A stretch of 64,000 bases of DNA from Roseimicrobium sp. ORNL1 (GTDB lineage: Bacteria > Verrucomicrobiota > Verrucomicrobiia > Verrucomicrobiales > Verrucomicrobiaceae), in the NCBI RefSeq assembly GCF_011044495.1, contig NZ_CP049143.1, positions 1,488,001 to 1,552,000 on the forward strand. The letters are read 5' to 3'. The position numbers and the translations under genes are program-made. Positions 18,163 to 25,520 of the stretch are shown piece by piece. The notes under the pieces were generated by a model. That model saw only the letters and a list, made by a program, of their open reading frames with translations. It did no database searches and was not told the DNA's origin. Each line of letters starts with the position of its first letter. Positions within the stretch are counted from its first letter, which is position 1.

Positions 18163-18720
18163 ATGCATTCCGACACCACTCTCACTCGCGCCGTAGAAGC
18201 CATCCAGATTCCCAGCGGCGACATCGTCACGCTGCCGGAGGGCACGCGTGTGATCATCACGCAGGCACTCGGCGGCACGTACACGGTGGCCACGGATCAT
18301 GGTCTGGCCCGCATCCAGTCGAAGGATGTGGATGCCTTGGGCATCGACCCCGAGGAGGAGAAGAAGGCGGAGGCGCACACCTCCTCGAACATCCCTGATG
18401 ACGCCAGCGACCTGGAAGTGCAGGTGTGGCACCAGCTGCGCAATGTGTATGATCCAGAGATTCCCGTGAACATCGTGGACCTCGGCCTCGTGTACGGCTG
18501 CGAAGTGCAGCAGGACGGCGAGGGCAAGCACAAAGCCGTGGTGAAGATGACCCTCACCGCGCCCGGCTGCGGCATGGGGCCGACGATTGCGGCGGATGCG
18601 CAGTCCCGCATCATGACGATCGAAGACATGGATGACGCTGCTGTGGAACTGGTCTGGGAACCCGCGTGGAACCAGAGCATGATCAGCGAAGAGGGGAAGA
18701 TGAAGCTGGGGATGATCTGA
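18163..18720 (+). CDS. sufT: SufT family Fe-S assembly protein (DUF59/MIP18)
   Basis: A 185-residue protein. An N-terminal segment (TRAVEAIQIPSGDIVTLPEG ... AGATRVII-like TRVIITQALGG) matches the SufT N-terminal extension. Residues about 85-180 form the MIP18/DUF59 domain with VYDPEIPVNIVDLGLVYG and the cysteine motif TAPGCGMGPTIA, ending VWEPAWNQSMISEEGKMKLG. SufT proteins help mature Fe-S proteins. It is the third gene of the operon, 72 bp after the NifU-like stop. A GCCGCAAAA inverted repeat follows the gene and may mark the operon end. Confidence 0.9.
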   Translation: MHSDTTLTRAVEAIQIPSGDIVTLPEGTRVIITQALGGTYTVATDHGLARIQSKDVDALGIDPEEEKKAEAHTSSNIPDDASDLEVQVWHQLRNVYDPEIPVNIVDLGLVYGCEVQQDGEGKHKAVVKMTLTAPGCGMGPTIAADAQSRIMTIEDMDDAAVELVWEPAWNQSMISEEGKMKLGMI

Positions 18721-18765
18721 GGTGTCTTCTGGCTGTCCGTACAACGCGAAAGTCGCGCTGGTTTT

Positions 18766-18890
18766 TTAGCCGCAAAAAGACGCAAAAAACACAAAAGAGT
18801 CTGACGCTGGGTGATGACATCTGATGTGAGATGGTTCATGCCCAAGAGCCCTCATCTTTTGTGCCTTTTGCGTTTTTTTGCGGCTAATGA
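18766..18890. repeat. Inverted repeat pair, GCCGCAAAA family (locus 1)
   Basis: Left arm 18766-18798 (TTAGCCGCAAAAAGACGCAAA...) and right arm 18855-18890 (TCTTTTGTGCCTTTTGCG... GCGGCTAATGA) are inverted copies separated by 56 bp. The same family recurs at 23330-23450. The arms are oriented head-to-head and could fold into one long hairpin. It is intergenic, after sufT. Confidence 0.85.
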
Positions 18891-18994
18891 ATTCAGGCTC
18901 GGATAGGGCTATAGGGCGCGGCAGCCTACTGACTGCACTGCTCAGTGTATGGACCACCCCTTGCACACCGCCCGTGCCCCGCTAAAGGACTGGC

Positions 18995-20203
18995 ATGTCC
19001 CAGTCTCAGTCTTCCGTCTCCGCTTCCATCGGCACACCGTTCACGCCTTCTGCTGTTAAAATCCTGTTCCTCGGTTCGGGGGAGTTGGGCAAGGAGGTGG
19101 TGATAGAACTGCAGCGGTTCGGCTGTGAGGTGATTGCGGTGGACTCGTATGCCAACGCGCCGGCCATGCAGGTGGCGCATCGCTCGCATGTCATTTCCAT
19201 GTTGGATGGCGATGCTCTGCGCCGCGTGATTCTGGAGGAGAAGCCGGACCTCGTGGTGCCGGAGGTGGAGGCGATAGCCACGGATGTGCTGGTGGAGCTG
19301 GAGGCCCAGGGACAGCGCGTGATCCCCACTGCCCTCGCGGCGAAGCTCACCATGAACCGTGAAGGCATCCGCACACTCGCGGCGGAGACGCTGGGGCTGC
19401 GCTGCTCCAGCTACAAGTTCGCGGCCACCGAAGAGGAGTTCAACGAAGCGGTGAAGACCATCGGCATTCCCTGTGTGGTGAAGCCCATCATGAGCAGCTC
19501 CGGCAAAGGCCAGAGCGTGGTGCGCAGCGAGGCGGACATCCCCAAGGCGTGGAAGTATGCCCAGGAAGGCGGACGCGCAGGCAAGGGCAAGGTGATTGTG
19601 GAGGGTATGGTGGACTTCGACTACGAGATCACCATGCTCACGGTGCGCCATGCCAATGGCACGTCCTTCTGCGCGCCCATCGGGCACCTGCAGATTGACG
19701 GCGACTACCGCGAGAGCTGGCAGCCGCAGCCCATGTCACCGGCCGCGCTGGAGGAGAGTGAGCGCATCGCGGGCGCGATTACGAATGCGCTGGGTGGGTG
19801 GGGTATCTTCGGCGTGGAGCTCTTTGTGAAGGGGGACACGGTGTGGTTCAGCGAAGTCTCTCCCCGCCCGCACGATACCGGCCTGGTGACCCTGATTTCG
19901 CAGGACCTTAGTGAGTTCGCCCTGCATGCACGCGCCATCTTGGGCCTGCCGATTCCAAACATCCGCCAGCATGGCCCCAGCGCCTCAGCGGTCATTTTGC
20001 CCGAGGGGCATTCCAAGAATGTGAGCTTCAGCAATCTGGGCGAAGCCCTGGCTGAGCCAGACACGCTTTTGCGCCTCTTTGGCAAGCCCGAGGTGAAGGG
20101 ACGCCGCCGCATGGGGGTGGCAGCAGCCCGGGGAGCGACCATTGAGGAGGCCCGCGAAAAGGCCCTTAAGGCTGCCGGAGCGGTGCAGGTGACGCTGGGC
20201 TAG
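18995..20203 (+). CDS. purT: Phosphoribosylglycinamide formyltransferase 2 (formate-dependent)
   Basis: A 402-residue ATP-grasp enzyme that formylates GAR using formate and ATP in de novo purine synthesis. The N-terminal dinucleotide-like segment is [20 protein letters not shown]. The ATP-grasp core includes [36 protein letters not shown] and [25 protein letters not shown]. Length and motif order match PurT well. An extra about 18 residues precede the core. It stands alone between repeat locus 1 and the terminator at 20269-20301. Confidence 0.95.
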   Translation: MSQSQSSVSASIGTPFTPSAVKILFLGSGELGKEVVIELQRFGCEVIAVDSYANAPAMQVAHRSHVISMLDGDALRRVILEEKPDLVVPEVEAIATDVLVELEAQGQRVIPTALAAKLTMNREGIRTLAAETLGLRCSSYKFAATEEEFNEAVKTIGIPCVVKPIMSSSGKGQSVVRSEADIPKAWKYAQEGGRAGKGKVIVEGMVDFDYEITMLTVRHANGTSFCAPIGHLQIDGDYRESWQPQPMSPAALEESERIAGAITNALGGWGIFGVELFVKGDTVWFSEVSPRPHDTGLVTLISQDLSEFALHARAILGLPIPNIRQHGPSASAVILPEGHSKNVSFSNLGEALAEPDTLLRLFGKPEVKGRRRMGVAAARGATIEEAREKALKAAGAVQVTLG

Positions 20204-20268
20204 GTGTTTTAGGCTGGGCTTGCACAAGGCAAGACAGGGCTAGTGACAGGCGCGTGAGGAGCAAATTT

Positions 20269-20301
20269 TGCCTCCATCTTACCGATGGAGGCATATTTTT
20301 T
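20269..20301 (+). terminator. Rho-independent terminator after purT
   Basis: Perfect 10-bp stem TGCCTCCATC/GATGGAGGCA (20269-20278 and 20284-20293), loop TTACC, then TATTTTTT to 20301. It lies about 65 bp after the purT stop. Confidence 0.9.
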
Positions 20302-20314
20302 GGCCGCAGTTGCA

Positions 20315-20330
20315 GTTTGCAATTGCAAAC
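20315..20330. promoter_or_regulatory. Perfect 16-bp palindrome in AT-rich leader
   Basis: GTTTGCAATTGCAAAC is a perfect palindrome, with further TTGC/GCAA motifs nearby. It sits about 105 bp upstream of the exported-protein gene at 20437, so it could be an operator. No regulator can be assigned. Confidence 0.4.
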
Positions 20331-20381
20331 AAGCAAATCTTAAGCTCTAAATATGCAATTAGGAGTTTTATTCAAAACTGC

Positions 20382-20387
20382 TATAAT
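20382..20387 (+). promoter_or_regulatory. Candidate -10 element of the exported-protein gene
   Basis: A consensus TATAAT lies 49 bp before the ATG at 20437 within an AT-rich stretch. The matching -35 (TTAGGA at 20359-20364, 17-bp spacer) is weak. Confidence 0.35.
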
Positions 20388-20436
20388 TGCCATAAATTGC
20401 GAGCTAAAGTAGAATTTGGCTCTAACTTGCCCTTGT

Positions 20437-21015
20437 ATGAAAAAGATTCTGTCACTCACTCTGTGCTTGATCGCTCTCCCAGCACTGGCTGACTTTAATC
20501 TCGGGGGCCCTGGTGTTCCCGCAGGTACCGTGAAGGCCGCTGGTGCACCTTTCAAGGTTGAATACACCATTCCTGGTGGGGTCTACCGATTCGTCTTCCG
20601 TGGCATCGAGGCCCGAGGCGCGACGCTTGGAGCTCCCGGTAGCTCCGGCACCAAGGGCAACGGTGGTCAGTTCCACCTGAGCGCCACGGTGTGGACCGAT
20701 GTCGGCCACGAGAAGCTTGGCAAGATCGAATTCCGTGATGTGCAGGAGTTCAACGCTGCTCCGCTGAAGACCTTGCTCTTGGATAACCAGGAGGTCTTTC
20801 AGGCTCCTGGAAACACGCCTATGAATGTGACGATCGAATGGGCTGGCCAGGGCAATGCGCATAAGCCAGATGGTTTCTTCAACGTGCTGGGTGAGAGCCA
20901 GGCGCAGCCCACTGTTCCCACGGGCACGCTGACCTTCGAAGTGGGTGACTACGCCCTCAGGAACCTCCCGACCGGCGCCTACCCTCCCGGCAAGGCGACC
21001 ATCGTTCGCGACTAA
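20437..21015 (+). CDS. Exported hypothetical protein
   Basis: A 192-residue protein starting MKKILSLTLCLIALPALA, a clear Sec signal with cleavage near residue 18. The mature part is mostly predicted beta strand, with Gly-rich stretches (LGAPGSSGTKGNGG), and has no Cys and no motif I recognise. The start at 20437 is set by the signal peptide; the frame is open from 20416. No good ribosome binding site is visible before it. The upstream region is unusually AT-rich for this window. The gene is monocistronic, between terminators at 20269-20301 and 21053-21083. Function unknown; a surface or periplasmic beta-sandwich is a guess. Confidence 0.75.
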   Translation: MKKILSLTLCLIALPALADFNLGGPGVPAGTVKAAGAPFKVEYTIPGGVYRFVFRGIEARGATLGAPGSSGTKGNGGQFHLSATVWTDVGHEKLGKIEFRDVQEFNAAPLKTLLLDNQEVFQAPGNTPMNVTIEWAGQGNAHKPDGFFNVLGESQAQPTVPTGTLTFEVGDYALRNLPTGAYPPGKATIVRD

Positions 21016-21052
21016 CGTTTTTAGACAGAATCGCTTAGTAGTGATGATTTGA

Positions 21053-21083
21053 AACCGGGCGCTTTGCGGCGCCCGGTTTTTTT
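21053..21083 (+). terminator. Rho-independent terminator after the exported-protein gene
   Basis: Perfect 10-bp stem AACCGGGCGC/GCGCCCGGTT (21053-21062 and 21069-21078), 6-nt loop, followed by T residues to 21083. Confidence 0.95.
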
Positions 21084-21180
21084 GTGTCCGCATTGCCTGA
21101 AGGATTTCTCCATCGTCATGTGAGCTTTGCGCTTGCTCTTCGAGAGTCAGTCACGGAGTCTGGTTGGTACTGCCGCCGCC

Positions 21181-22092
21181 ATGAGTAAGAGAGTATTTGT
21201 CATCGCCTTGTGCCTCGCCCTGACGAGCCTTGCGGGCCAGCTTTCCGCGGATGTCCCCTCGGAACTGGTGAAGATGGCGAACGCGGGCGATGCCGAGGCC
21301 ATGTTTCAGGTGGGCTCCACGGCGCTGCTGGAGCAGGACTATGGCACCTCCTTCACCTGGCTCACGAAAGGGGCTGAACAGAAGCACCCTGCCTCTCTCG
21401 GTGGACTGGGGTTTCTCTACTTTAATGGATTCGGGTGTGAGAAGGATCCTGCCAAGGCGCGCCAGCTGTATGAGAAGTCCGCTGCTCTGGGCGCGCACCA
21501 GGGGATGAACAATCTGGCGCACCTCTACCGGTATGGTCTCGCGGGATTGGAGAAGGACCTGCCGCGCGCGGTGCAGTTGCTGGAGAAGGCAGCGGAGCTG
21601 GGGAATCCGAAGGCCGTGAATACGCTCAAGGAGCTGTACATGGGCACAGAACTTGGCCCTCCAGACACGGCGAAGACTCTGCACTGGCTGAAGTACGGCG
21701 CGGAGCGCGACAATCCGGGGTGCACTTGTGACCTCGGCTACGCGTATCAGCACGGTATTGGCGTGGAGAAGGACCCCGCGAGGGCGCTTGAGCTTTACAA
21801 GAAGGCGATTGCCTTGGGTTCCACCGGAGCCGTGTCCAACCTCGGCATGCTCTACCTCACCGGACAGGGCGTGGAACGGGACTATGGAGCTGCGTTGACA
21901 CTGTTCAGCAAAGCGGCGGAGAAGAACGATATCGGTGGTCTCATCAATCTGGCCGTGATGCGCTATCAGGGCCTCGGCTGTGAGCGTGATGTGCCGGGTG
22001 CCTTTGCCCTGCTGGAGAAGGCGAAGGCGCTGGGAAATCCACAGGCTGGCCAGATACTGGAGGCGTGGAAGAAGAAGGAGCAGGGAGGCTAA
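21181..22092 (+). CDS. Exported Sel1-repeat (TPR-like) protein
   Basis: A 303-residue protein starting MSKRVFVIALCLALTSLAG, a Sec signal. The rest is about six or seven Sel1-like repeats of about 36 residues, each with the A-x-x-x-L-G-x-[MLF]-Y pattern: GGLGFLYFNGFGCEKDPAKA, NNLAHLYRYGLAGLEKDLPR and SNLGMLYLTGQGVERDYGAA. Sel1 repeats form alpha-helical solenoids that bind protein partners. The start is chosen at the signal peptide although the frame opens at 21127. There is no catalytic domain. A periplasmic scaffolding role is inferred. Confidence 0.88.
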   Translation: MSKRVFVIALCLALTSLAGQLSADVPSELVKMANAGDAEAMFQVGSTALLEQDYGTSFTWLTKGAEQKHPASLGGLGFLYFNGFGCEKDPAKARQLYEKSAALGAHQGMNNLAHLYRYGLAGLEKDLPRAVQLLEKAAELGNPKAVNTLKELYMGTELGPPDTAKTLHWLKYGAERDNPGCTCDLGYAYQHGIGVEKDPARALELYKKAIALGSTGAVSNLGMLYLTGQGVERDYGAALTLFSKAAEKNDIGGLINLAVMRYQGLGCERDVPGAFALLEKAKALGNPQAGQILEAWKKKEQGG

Positions 22093-22268
22093 GTTTACTC
22101 AGTCTGCCGGAGACGAGAGCGTGTGGCGCTCGGGGGTGAGGTGAATATCGGGTGAGTCCGCAAGGCACTACACTTTCCTTTTGATGAAGAAAACTTTGCA
22201 ATAGCAGGCAATATAAACGCCCCTTCAGGGCACCTTCAGCGATTCCCAAGGACGCTCTCCCAAGCTCC

Positions 22269-22478
22269 ATGGAACCGACTCTCGAAAATATCCAGGCTTT
22301 CAAACATGCGCGCTGGCGCGTTCGATTCACCGCCCGCCTCATCGCCTTGAACGAAGGGCTGAGTACCCGTGACTCACCCAGCTGGGGGGAAGAACGTGTG
22401 GAATACGAAAACCGCCATCTGCTCGCCAAGCAGGAGCTCGCAGCTTTCCCCAAGGACTGGAGCAGTCTGTATCCCTGA
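22269..22478 (+). CDS. Small hypothetical protein, HARWRV family (paralog 1)
   Basis: A 69-residue charged, helical protein with no signal peptide. It shares HARWRVRFTARL and an R/E-rich middle with the next gene, which has HARWRVNFIRNLL. This similarity is the main reason to accept both as real genes. Function unknown. Confidence 0.55.
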   Translation: MEPTLENIQAFKHARWRVRFTARLIALNEGLSTRDSPSWGEERVEYENRHLLAKQELAAFPKDWSSLYP

Positions 22479-22514
22479 GAGTACCCCCAGCTGAACGAAT
22501 GGAGTATCGACGAG

Positions 22515-22817
22515 ATGGACCCTCAACAACATGTCCTCGGCAACCTGGCGCATGCCCGGTGGAGGGTGAATTTCATCCGAAATCTCCTCCAGGCACACCG
22601 GACTTCGCCCTGGAAGGGGACGCAGGAGTGGCAGGCACGGCATGCAGAAATGCTGCACCAGCTGGCTTCCGCGGAGGATGAAGTGAAGCTCTGCGAGCAG
22701 TCGGTGAAGGCGCTGGAGCCCACCTTGGAGGACGGGCAGGTCCTGTTGCCCGAAGGCGAATCAATCATGGAAACGACCGACCATGGAATAACAACACGCA
22801 GCACAGCCAATGATTAA
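22515..22817 (+). CDS. Small hypothetical protein, HARWRV family (paralog 2)
   Basis: A 100-residue protein whose first about 60 residues align with the preceding gene (HARWRV-F---L, then EWQARH...QLAS). It adds a helical C-terminal half rich in Glu. It starts 36 bp after the first paralog and its stop overlaps the next gene by 8 bp, so the three small genes look like one operon. Function unknown. Confidence 0.6.
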   Translation: MDPQQHVLGNLAHARWRVNFIRNLLQAHRTSPWKGTQEWQARHAEMLHQLASAEDEVKLCEQSVKALEPTLEDGQVLLPEGESIMETTDHGITTRSTAND

Positions 22818-23172
22818 GAACATCTTCCCCACTTACCTCGATAACTTGGGCATGGCCGTACGCGTGGCCCATGGCGTGGAGGCTCATCACGAAGGCTCCG
22901 TGCGGGTGCATGTGGTGATGGATGGAACCACCATCTGGGAAGGGTATGTCGAGATTTACACGCTGGAGGGCCATCCCGAGGCGTCCCGGGCCTTTGCCTG
23001 GGGACGCGAGGACGAGGAAGAGGTGCATTTCATCTCTGTCCTGAACGTGGCCCCCATCCGTACTCCCACGGACGCAGTGCGGGCGGCGATTGCGCGGTCG
23101 TCAAAGGGAGAAGACAAGCGCGCGCGAAAGAGAGAAGGGGAGGAGGAGCAGGGTGGGGAGGGAGAGGGGTAG
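22810..23172 (+). CDS. Hypothetical protein, DUF-like, charged C-terminal tail
   Basis: A 120-residue protein. Residues 1-95 have regular alternating strands and helices (MIKNIFPTYLDNLGMAVRVA, GTTIWEGYVEIYTLEGHPEA, AFAWGREDEEEVHFISVLNV), compatible with a compact alpha/beta fold. The last about 25 residues are Lys/Arg/Glu/Gly-rich (KRARKREGEEEQGG) and probably disordered. It overlaps the upstream gene by 8 bp, suggesting translational coupling. I do not recognise the family. Confidence 0.6.
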   Translation: MIKNIFPTYLDNLGMAVRVAHGVEAHHEGSVRVHVVMDGTTIWEGYVEIYTLEGHPEASRAFAWGREDEEEVHFISVLNVAPIRTPTDAVRAAIARSSKGEDKRARKREGEEEQGGEGEG

Positions 23173-23524
23173 CGGCTATGCATGGTGGTCATGTGATATG
23201 ATGTAGTGTGCCGCTGCCGGGTGGGAGATTGTATGATGATGACTGGCGGGTAGGAAAACCCGCCGACCGCTGTCCGGTCTGGAGACCCGACTTCCTCTGA
23301 CACTCTGCGCGAGAATCACGCCCGGTTCATTAGCCGCAAAAAGTCGCAAAAGGCACAAGAAGTGAGGGCTCCTTGGGCTGGCTGTCTGCAGTGAGCCGTT
23401 GCGTTATCTTTTGGGAAACCCCTTGAGTTTTTTGCGTCTCTTTGCGGCTATCCTCTCCGTGTCGCCAACTCCCATCACAGAAGAGGACGACACGGTTGGA
23501 GGTGGAGTCAAAGGCGGTGATGAC
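23173..23524. other. Intergenic region with repeat locus 2
   Basis: About 350 bp with no gene that I can support. It contains the GCCGCAAAA inverted repeat (23330-23450). The rest shows nothing further. Confidence 0.4.
23330..23450. repeat. Inverted repeat pair, GCCGCAAAA family (locus 2)
   Basis: Left arm 23330-23365 (TTAGCCGCAAAAAGTCGCAAA...) and right arm 23428-23450 (TTTTTTGCGTCTCTTTGCGGCTA) are inverted. The arms match locus 1 at 18766-18890 in sequence and spacing. Confidence 0.8.
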
Positions 23525-24034
23525 TCAGGGTTTCTCCACGAAGATGGAGGTGGCGTTGACGATGAGGTTGTCCTTGGTGGAGGCGGGGTCGACGGTGCCG
23601 GAGATGACCACGAGGCTGAGTTCCTTCAGCTCACCGAGGCCACGAAGGGGGGTGCGGAGGATTTTGCCTTTTTCATCGCGCACCTGGATGGTGGCGGTGG
23701 ATGAGCTCAGCTTCTCGGGTGACTCGCAGCAGTAGTCCCAAGGGGTCTTGCAGGAGTCGCCGGGCATGTCGTTGCAGGAGGTGATGGCTTTTTCATCGGC
23801 CAGTACGGCCATGGCGAATTTCGGAAGCAGGGCGATCTTGCGTCCGCCAATCTTGCCGCGCAGCACGACGGCCTCGCCGGGCTTGGCGTTCTCACGCGCT
23901 TTCACCACGCTCACGGCGTCCTTGGGAGCCTTTTCAGCGAGCAGGGAAGCGGGGAGCGCGGGGTCGGCGGCGTGGGTGGTGGTGGCGAGGGCGAGGGCGA
24001 CGATGGCGGTGAGAGAGCGGAGGGTGGATTTCAT
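23525..24034 (-). CDS. Exported hypothetical protein, OB-fold-like, Cys-rich motif
   Basis: A 169-residue protein starting MKSTLRSLTAIVALALATTTHA, a Sec signal. The mature part has VVLRGKIGGRKIALLPKFA and a C-terminal LSLVVISGTVD segment, which look like strands of an OB-fold. A central CNDMPGDSCKTPWDYCC motif could form disulfides or bind metal. It is the last minus-strand gene after the ABC exporter permeases (gap 124 bp), and may or may not belong to that operon. A tandem 7-mer repeat lies just upstream of its start. Function unknown. Confidence 0.65.
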   Translation of the reverse strand: MKSTLRSLTAIVALALATTTHAADPALPASLLAEKAPKDAVSVVKARENAKPGEAVVLRGKIGGRKIALLPKFAMAVLADEKAITSCNDMPGDSCKTPWDYCCESPEKLSSSTATIQVRDEKGKILRTPLRGLGELKELSLVVISGTVDPASTKDNLIVNATSIFVEKP

Positions 24035-24051
24035 GGGTTCTTGGTTCTTGG

Positions 24052-24079
24052 TTACTGCTTACTGCTTACTGCTTACTGC
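24052..24079. repeat. Tandem 7-mer repeat (four copies of TTACTGC)
   Basis: Four perfect copies of TTACTGC end about 18 bp upstream of the minus-strand start at 24034. A GTTCTTG doublet sits between the repeat and the start. Confidence 0.85.
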
Positions 24080-24158
24080 TAGCGGGTGAGTTGCGGTGAG
24101 AATGCAAAATGGGGGTTCGGGTGGTGGGATGGGGTGTAGGAGGAGTGGATGATTATGG

Positions 24159-25307
24159 TTATGAGGCGCGGAGGGCGGCGGGAAGGAGCGGCTTGAGACA
24201 GGTCCAGGCGGGGGGCAAAGTGCCGATGAGGGCGAGGGCCACGCCGCCGAGGACGCCGAGGCCCAATACCTGAGGGGTGATTTCCAAGGCGAAGGTGCCG
24301 ATGGAGAAGGTGACGGCGAACCCGTCCGCCAGCCAGAGGGCGAGGGCGGCGGCGACCAGGGCGCCCATGAGGGTGGCGAGCATGCCCTCCTGCAGCAGGC
24401 TGAGCAGCAGGGCACGCCGGCGGTAACCGATGGCCTGCAGCGTGGCCATTTCCCGCACGCGGGAAGCGAAGGCAGCGTACAAAGTATTCAACCCACCGAA
24501 GATGGCTCCTGCCGCAACGAGGCAGGTGGTGACCCATGTCATGGCGCGCAGGGGGCGGTAGAAAGAGGAGAGCTTCGCGTAGTACTCGCTCTCCAGCATG
24601 GCGGCGAGTTCGAGGTCGAGCCGCTGCAGCGTGAAGATTTCCACGTCGTCGAAGGTGGCATCATCGAGGCGCACGACGGCGCAGGAAATGGTGTCGCGCT
24701 GGCCGATGGCGAGCATGTCGCTGAGGTCCGCCCACACCTCCGCCTCCATCACGGTGCCGGGTGCGTGGAAGATGCCGACGATGCGCATGGGATTCTCTGC
24801 GACGGTGATGGTCTTGCCGAGGGCGAGGTCGTCCTCGGTGAGTCCCAGCTTGTGCGCGGCGAGCTTGCCCACCATGACCTCGCCTGAGCGCGGGAAGCGA
24901 CCGGAGAGGAGTTGCACTTCCGGATGCACCAGCAGCGCGGCGGGAGTGACGCCGCGGATGAGCGCCTGGCTGGCGGGATGCGTGCCGGCTTGCAGAGGGC
25001 CGTTGTAGTGGATCTCGCCGGAGACCGCGGGCTTGCCAAGGACGGTCTTGATGCCGGGCACGGAGGCGGCGAGGAGGGAGGGAACGGAGGCTTTGATCTC
25101 GCTGCGTTCCACGCTCTCCTCGCTGCCCGTGCCGAGCACGATGACGTTGTGCTCGGAGCCGGAGGAGCGCAGCACGGCATCCATGCCGTTGGAGAGGGCG
25201 GACGCGAGCATGAGGAGGAAGATGACGAGTGCCGCACCGAGCACGAGCTGGCAGAGCCGCGCGGGGACGCGGAAGAGATTTCTCACGGCGTAGGAGAGGG
25301 GGAGCAT
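24159..25307 (-). CDS. ABC transporter permease, FtsX/MacB type (second permease)
   Basis: A 382-residue protein of the MacB/FtsX topology: one N-terminal helix (LCQLVLGAALVIFLLMLASA), a large periplasmic domain of about 240 residues, then three C-terminal helices in the FtsX domain (WVTTCLVAAGAIFGGLNTLYAAFASRVREMATLQAIGYRRR). The helix-loop with ATLQAIGYRRRALLLSLLQEG is typical. With the other permease it probably forms a heterodimer on the ATPase at 26702. A 28-bp sequence just past its stop (24121-24148) also follows the other permease gene. Confidence 0.88.
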   Translation of the reverse strand: MLPLSYAVRNLFRVPARLCQLVLGAALVIFLLMLASALSNGMDAVLRSSGSEHNVIVLGTGSEESVERSEIKASVPSLLAASVPGIKTVLGKPAVSGEIHYNGPLQAGTHPASQALIRGVTPAALLVHPEVQLLSGRFPRSGEVMVGKLAAHKLGLTEDDLALGKTITVAENPMRIVGIFHAPGTVMEAEVWADLSDMLAIGQRDTISCAVVRLDDATFDDVEIFTLQRLDLELAAMLESEYYAKLSSFYRPLRAMTWVTTCLVAAGAIFGGLNTLYAAFASRVREMATLQAIGYRRRALLLSLLQEGMLATLMGALVAAALALWLADGFAVTFSIGTFALEITPQVLGLGVLGGVALALIGTLPPAWTCLKPLLPAALRAS

Positions 25308-25378
25308 TTCGGTGGGACGGTGTGGCGGTGAGCGGTGCGACAGTGGGGGCTGGTGCTGGGTGTGGTGGTGTGCAGTGA

Positions 25379-25423
25379 GTTCAACGCAGAGACACGGAGA
25401 CGCAGAGGAACTTCGGAGACTGA
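25379..25423 (+). repeat. Dispersed 45-bp repeat (copy 2)
   Basis: Matches 4074-4118 at 44 of 45 positions. It lies in the 213-bp spacer between the two permease genes. Confidence 0.75.
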
Positions 25424-25438
25424 TTACTGATTACCGTT

Positions 25439-25466
25439 GTGGTGGGATGGGGTGTAGGAGGAGTGG
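25439..25466 (+). repeat. 28-bp direct repeat shared with 24121-24148
   Basis: GTGGTGGGATGGGGTGTAGG plus AGGAGTGG is identical at 24121-24148 and 25439-25466. Each copy lies just downstream of one permease stop codon. Confidence 0.8.
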
Positions 25467-25520
25467 TGGGATGGAATGCAAAGTGAAAAATGAAAGGTGA
25501 AAAATGCAAAGTGGCTGGAC

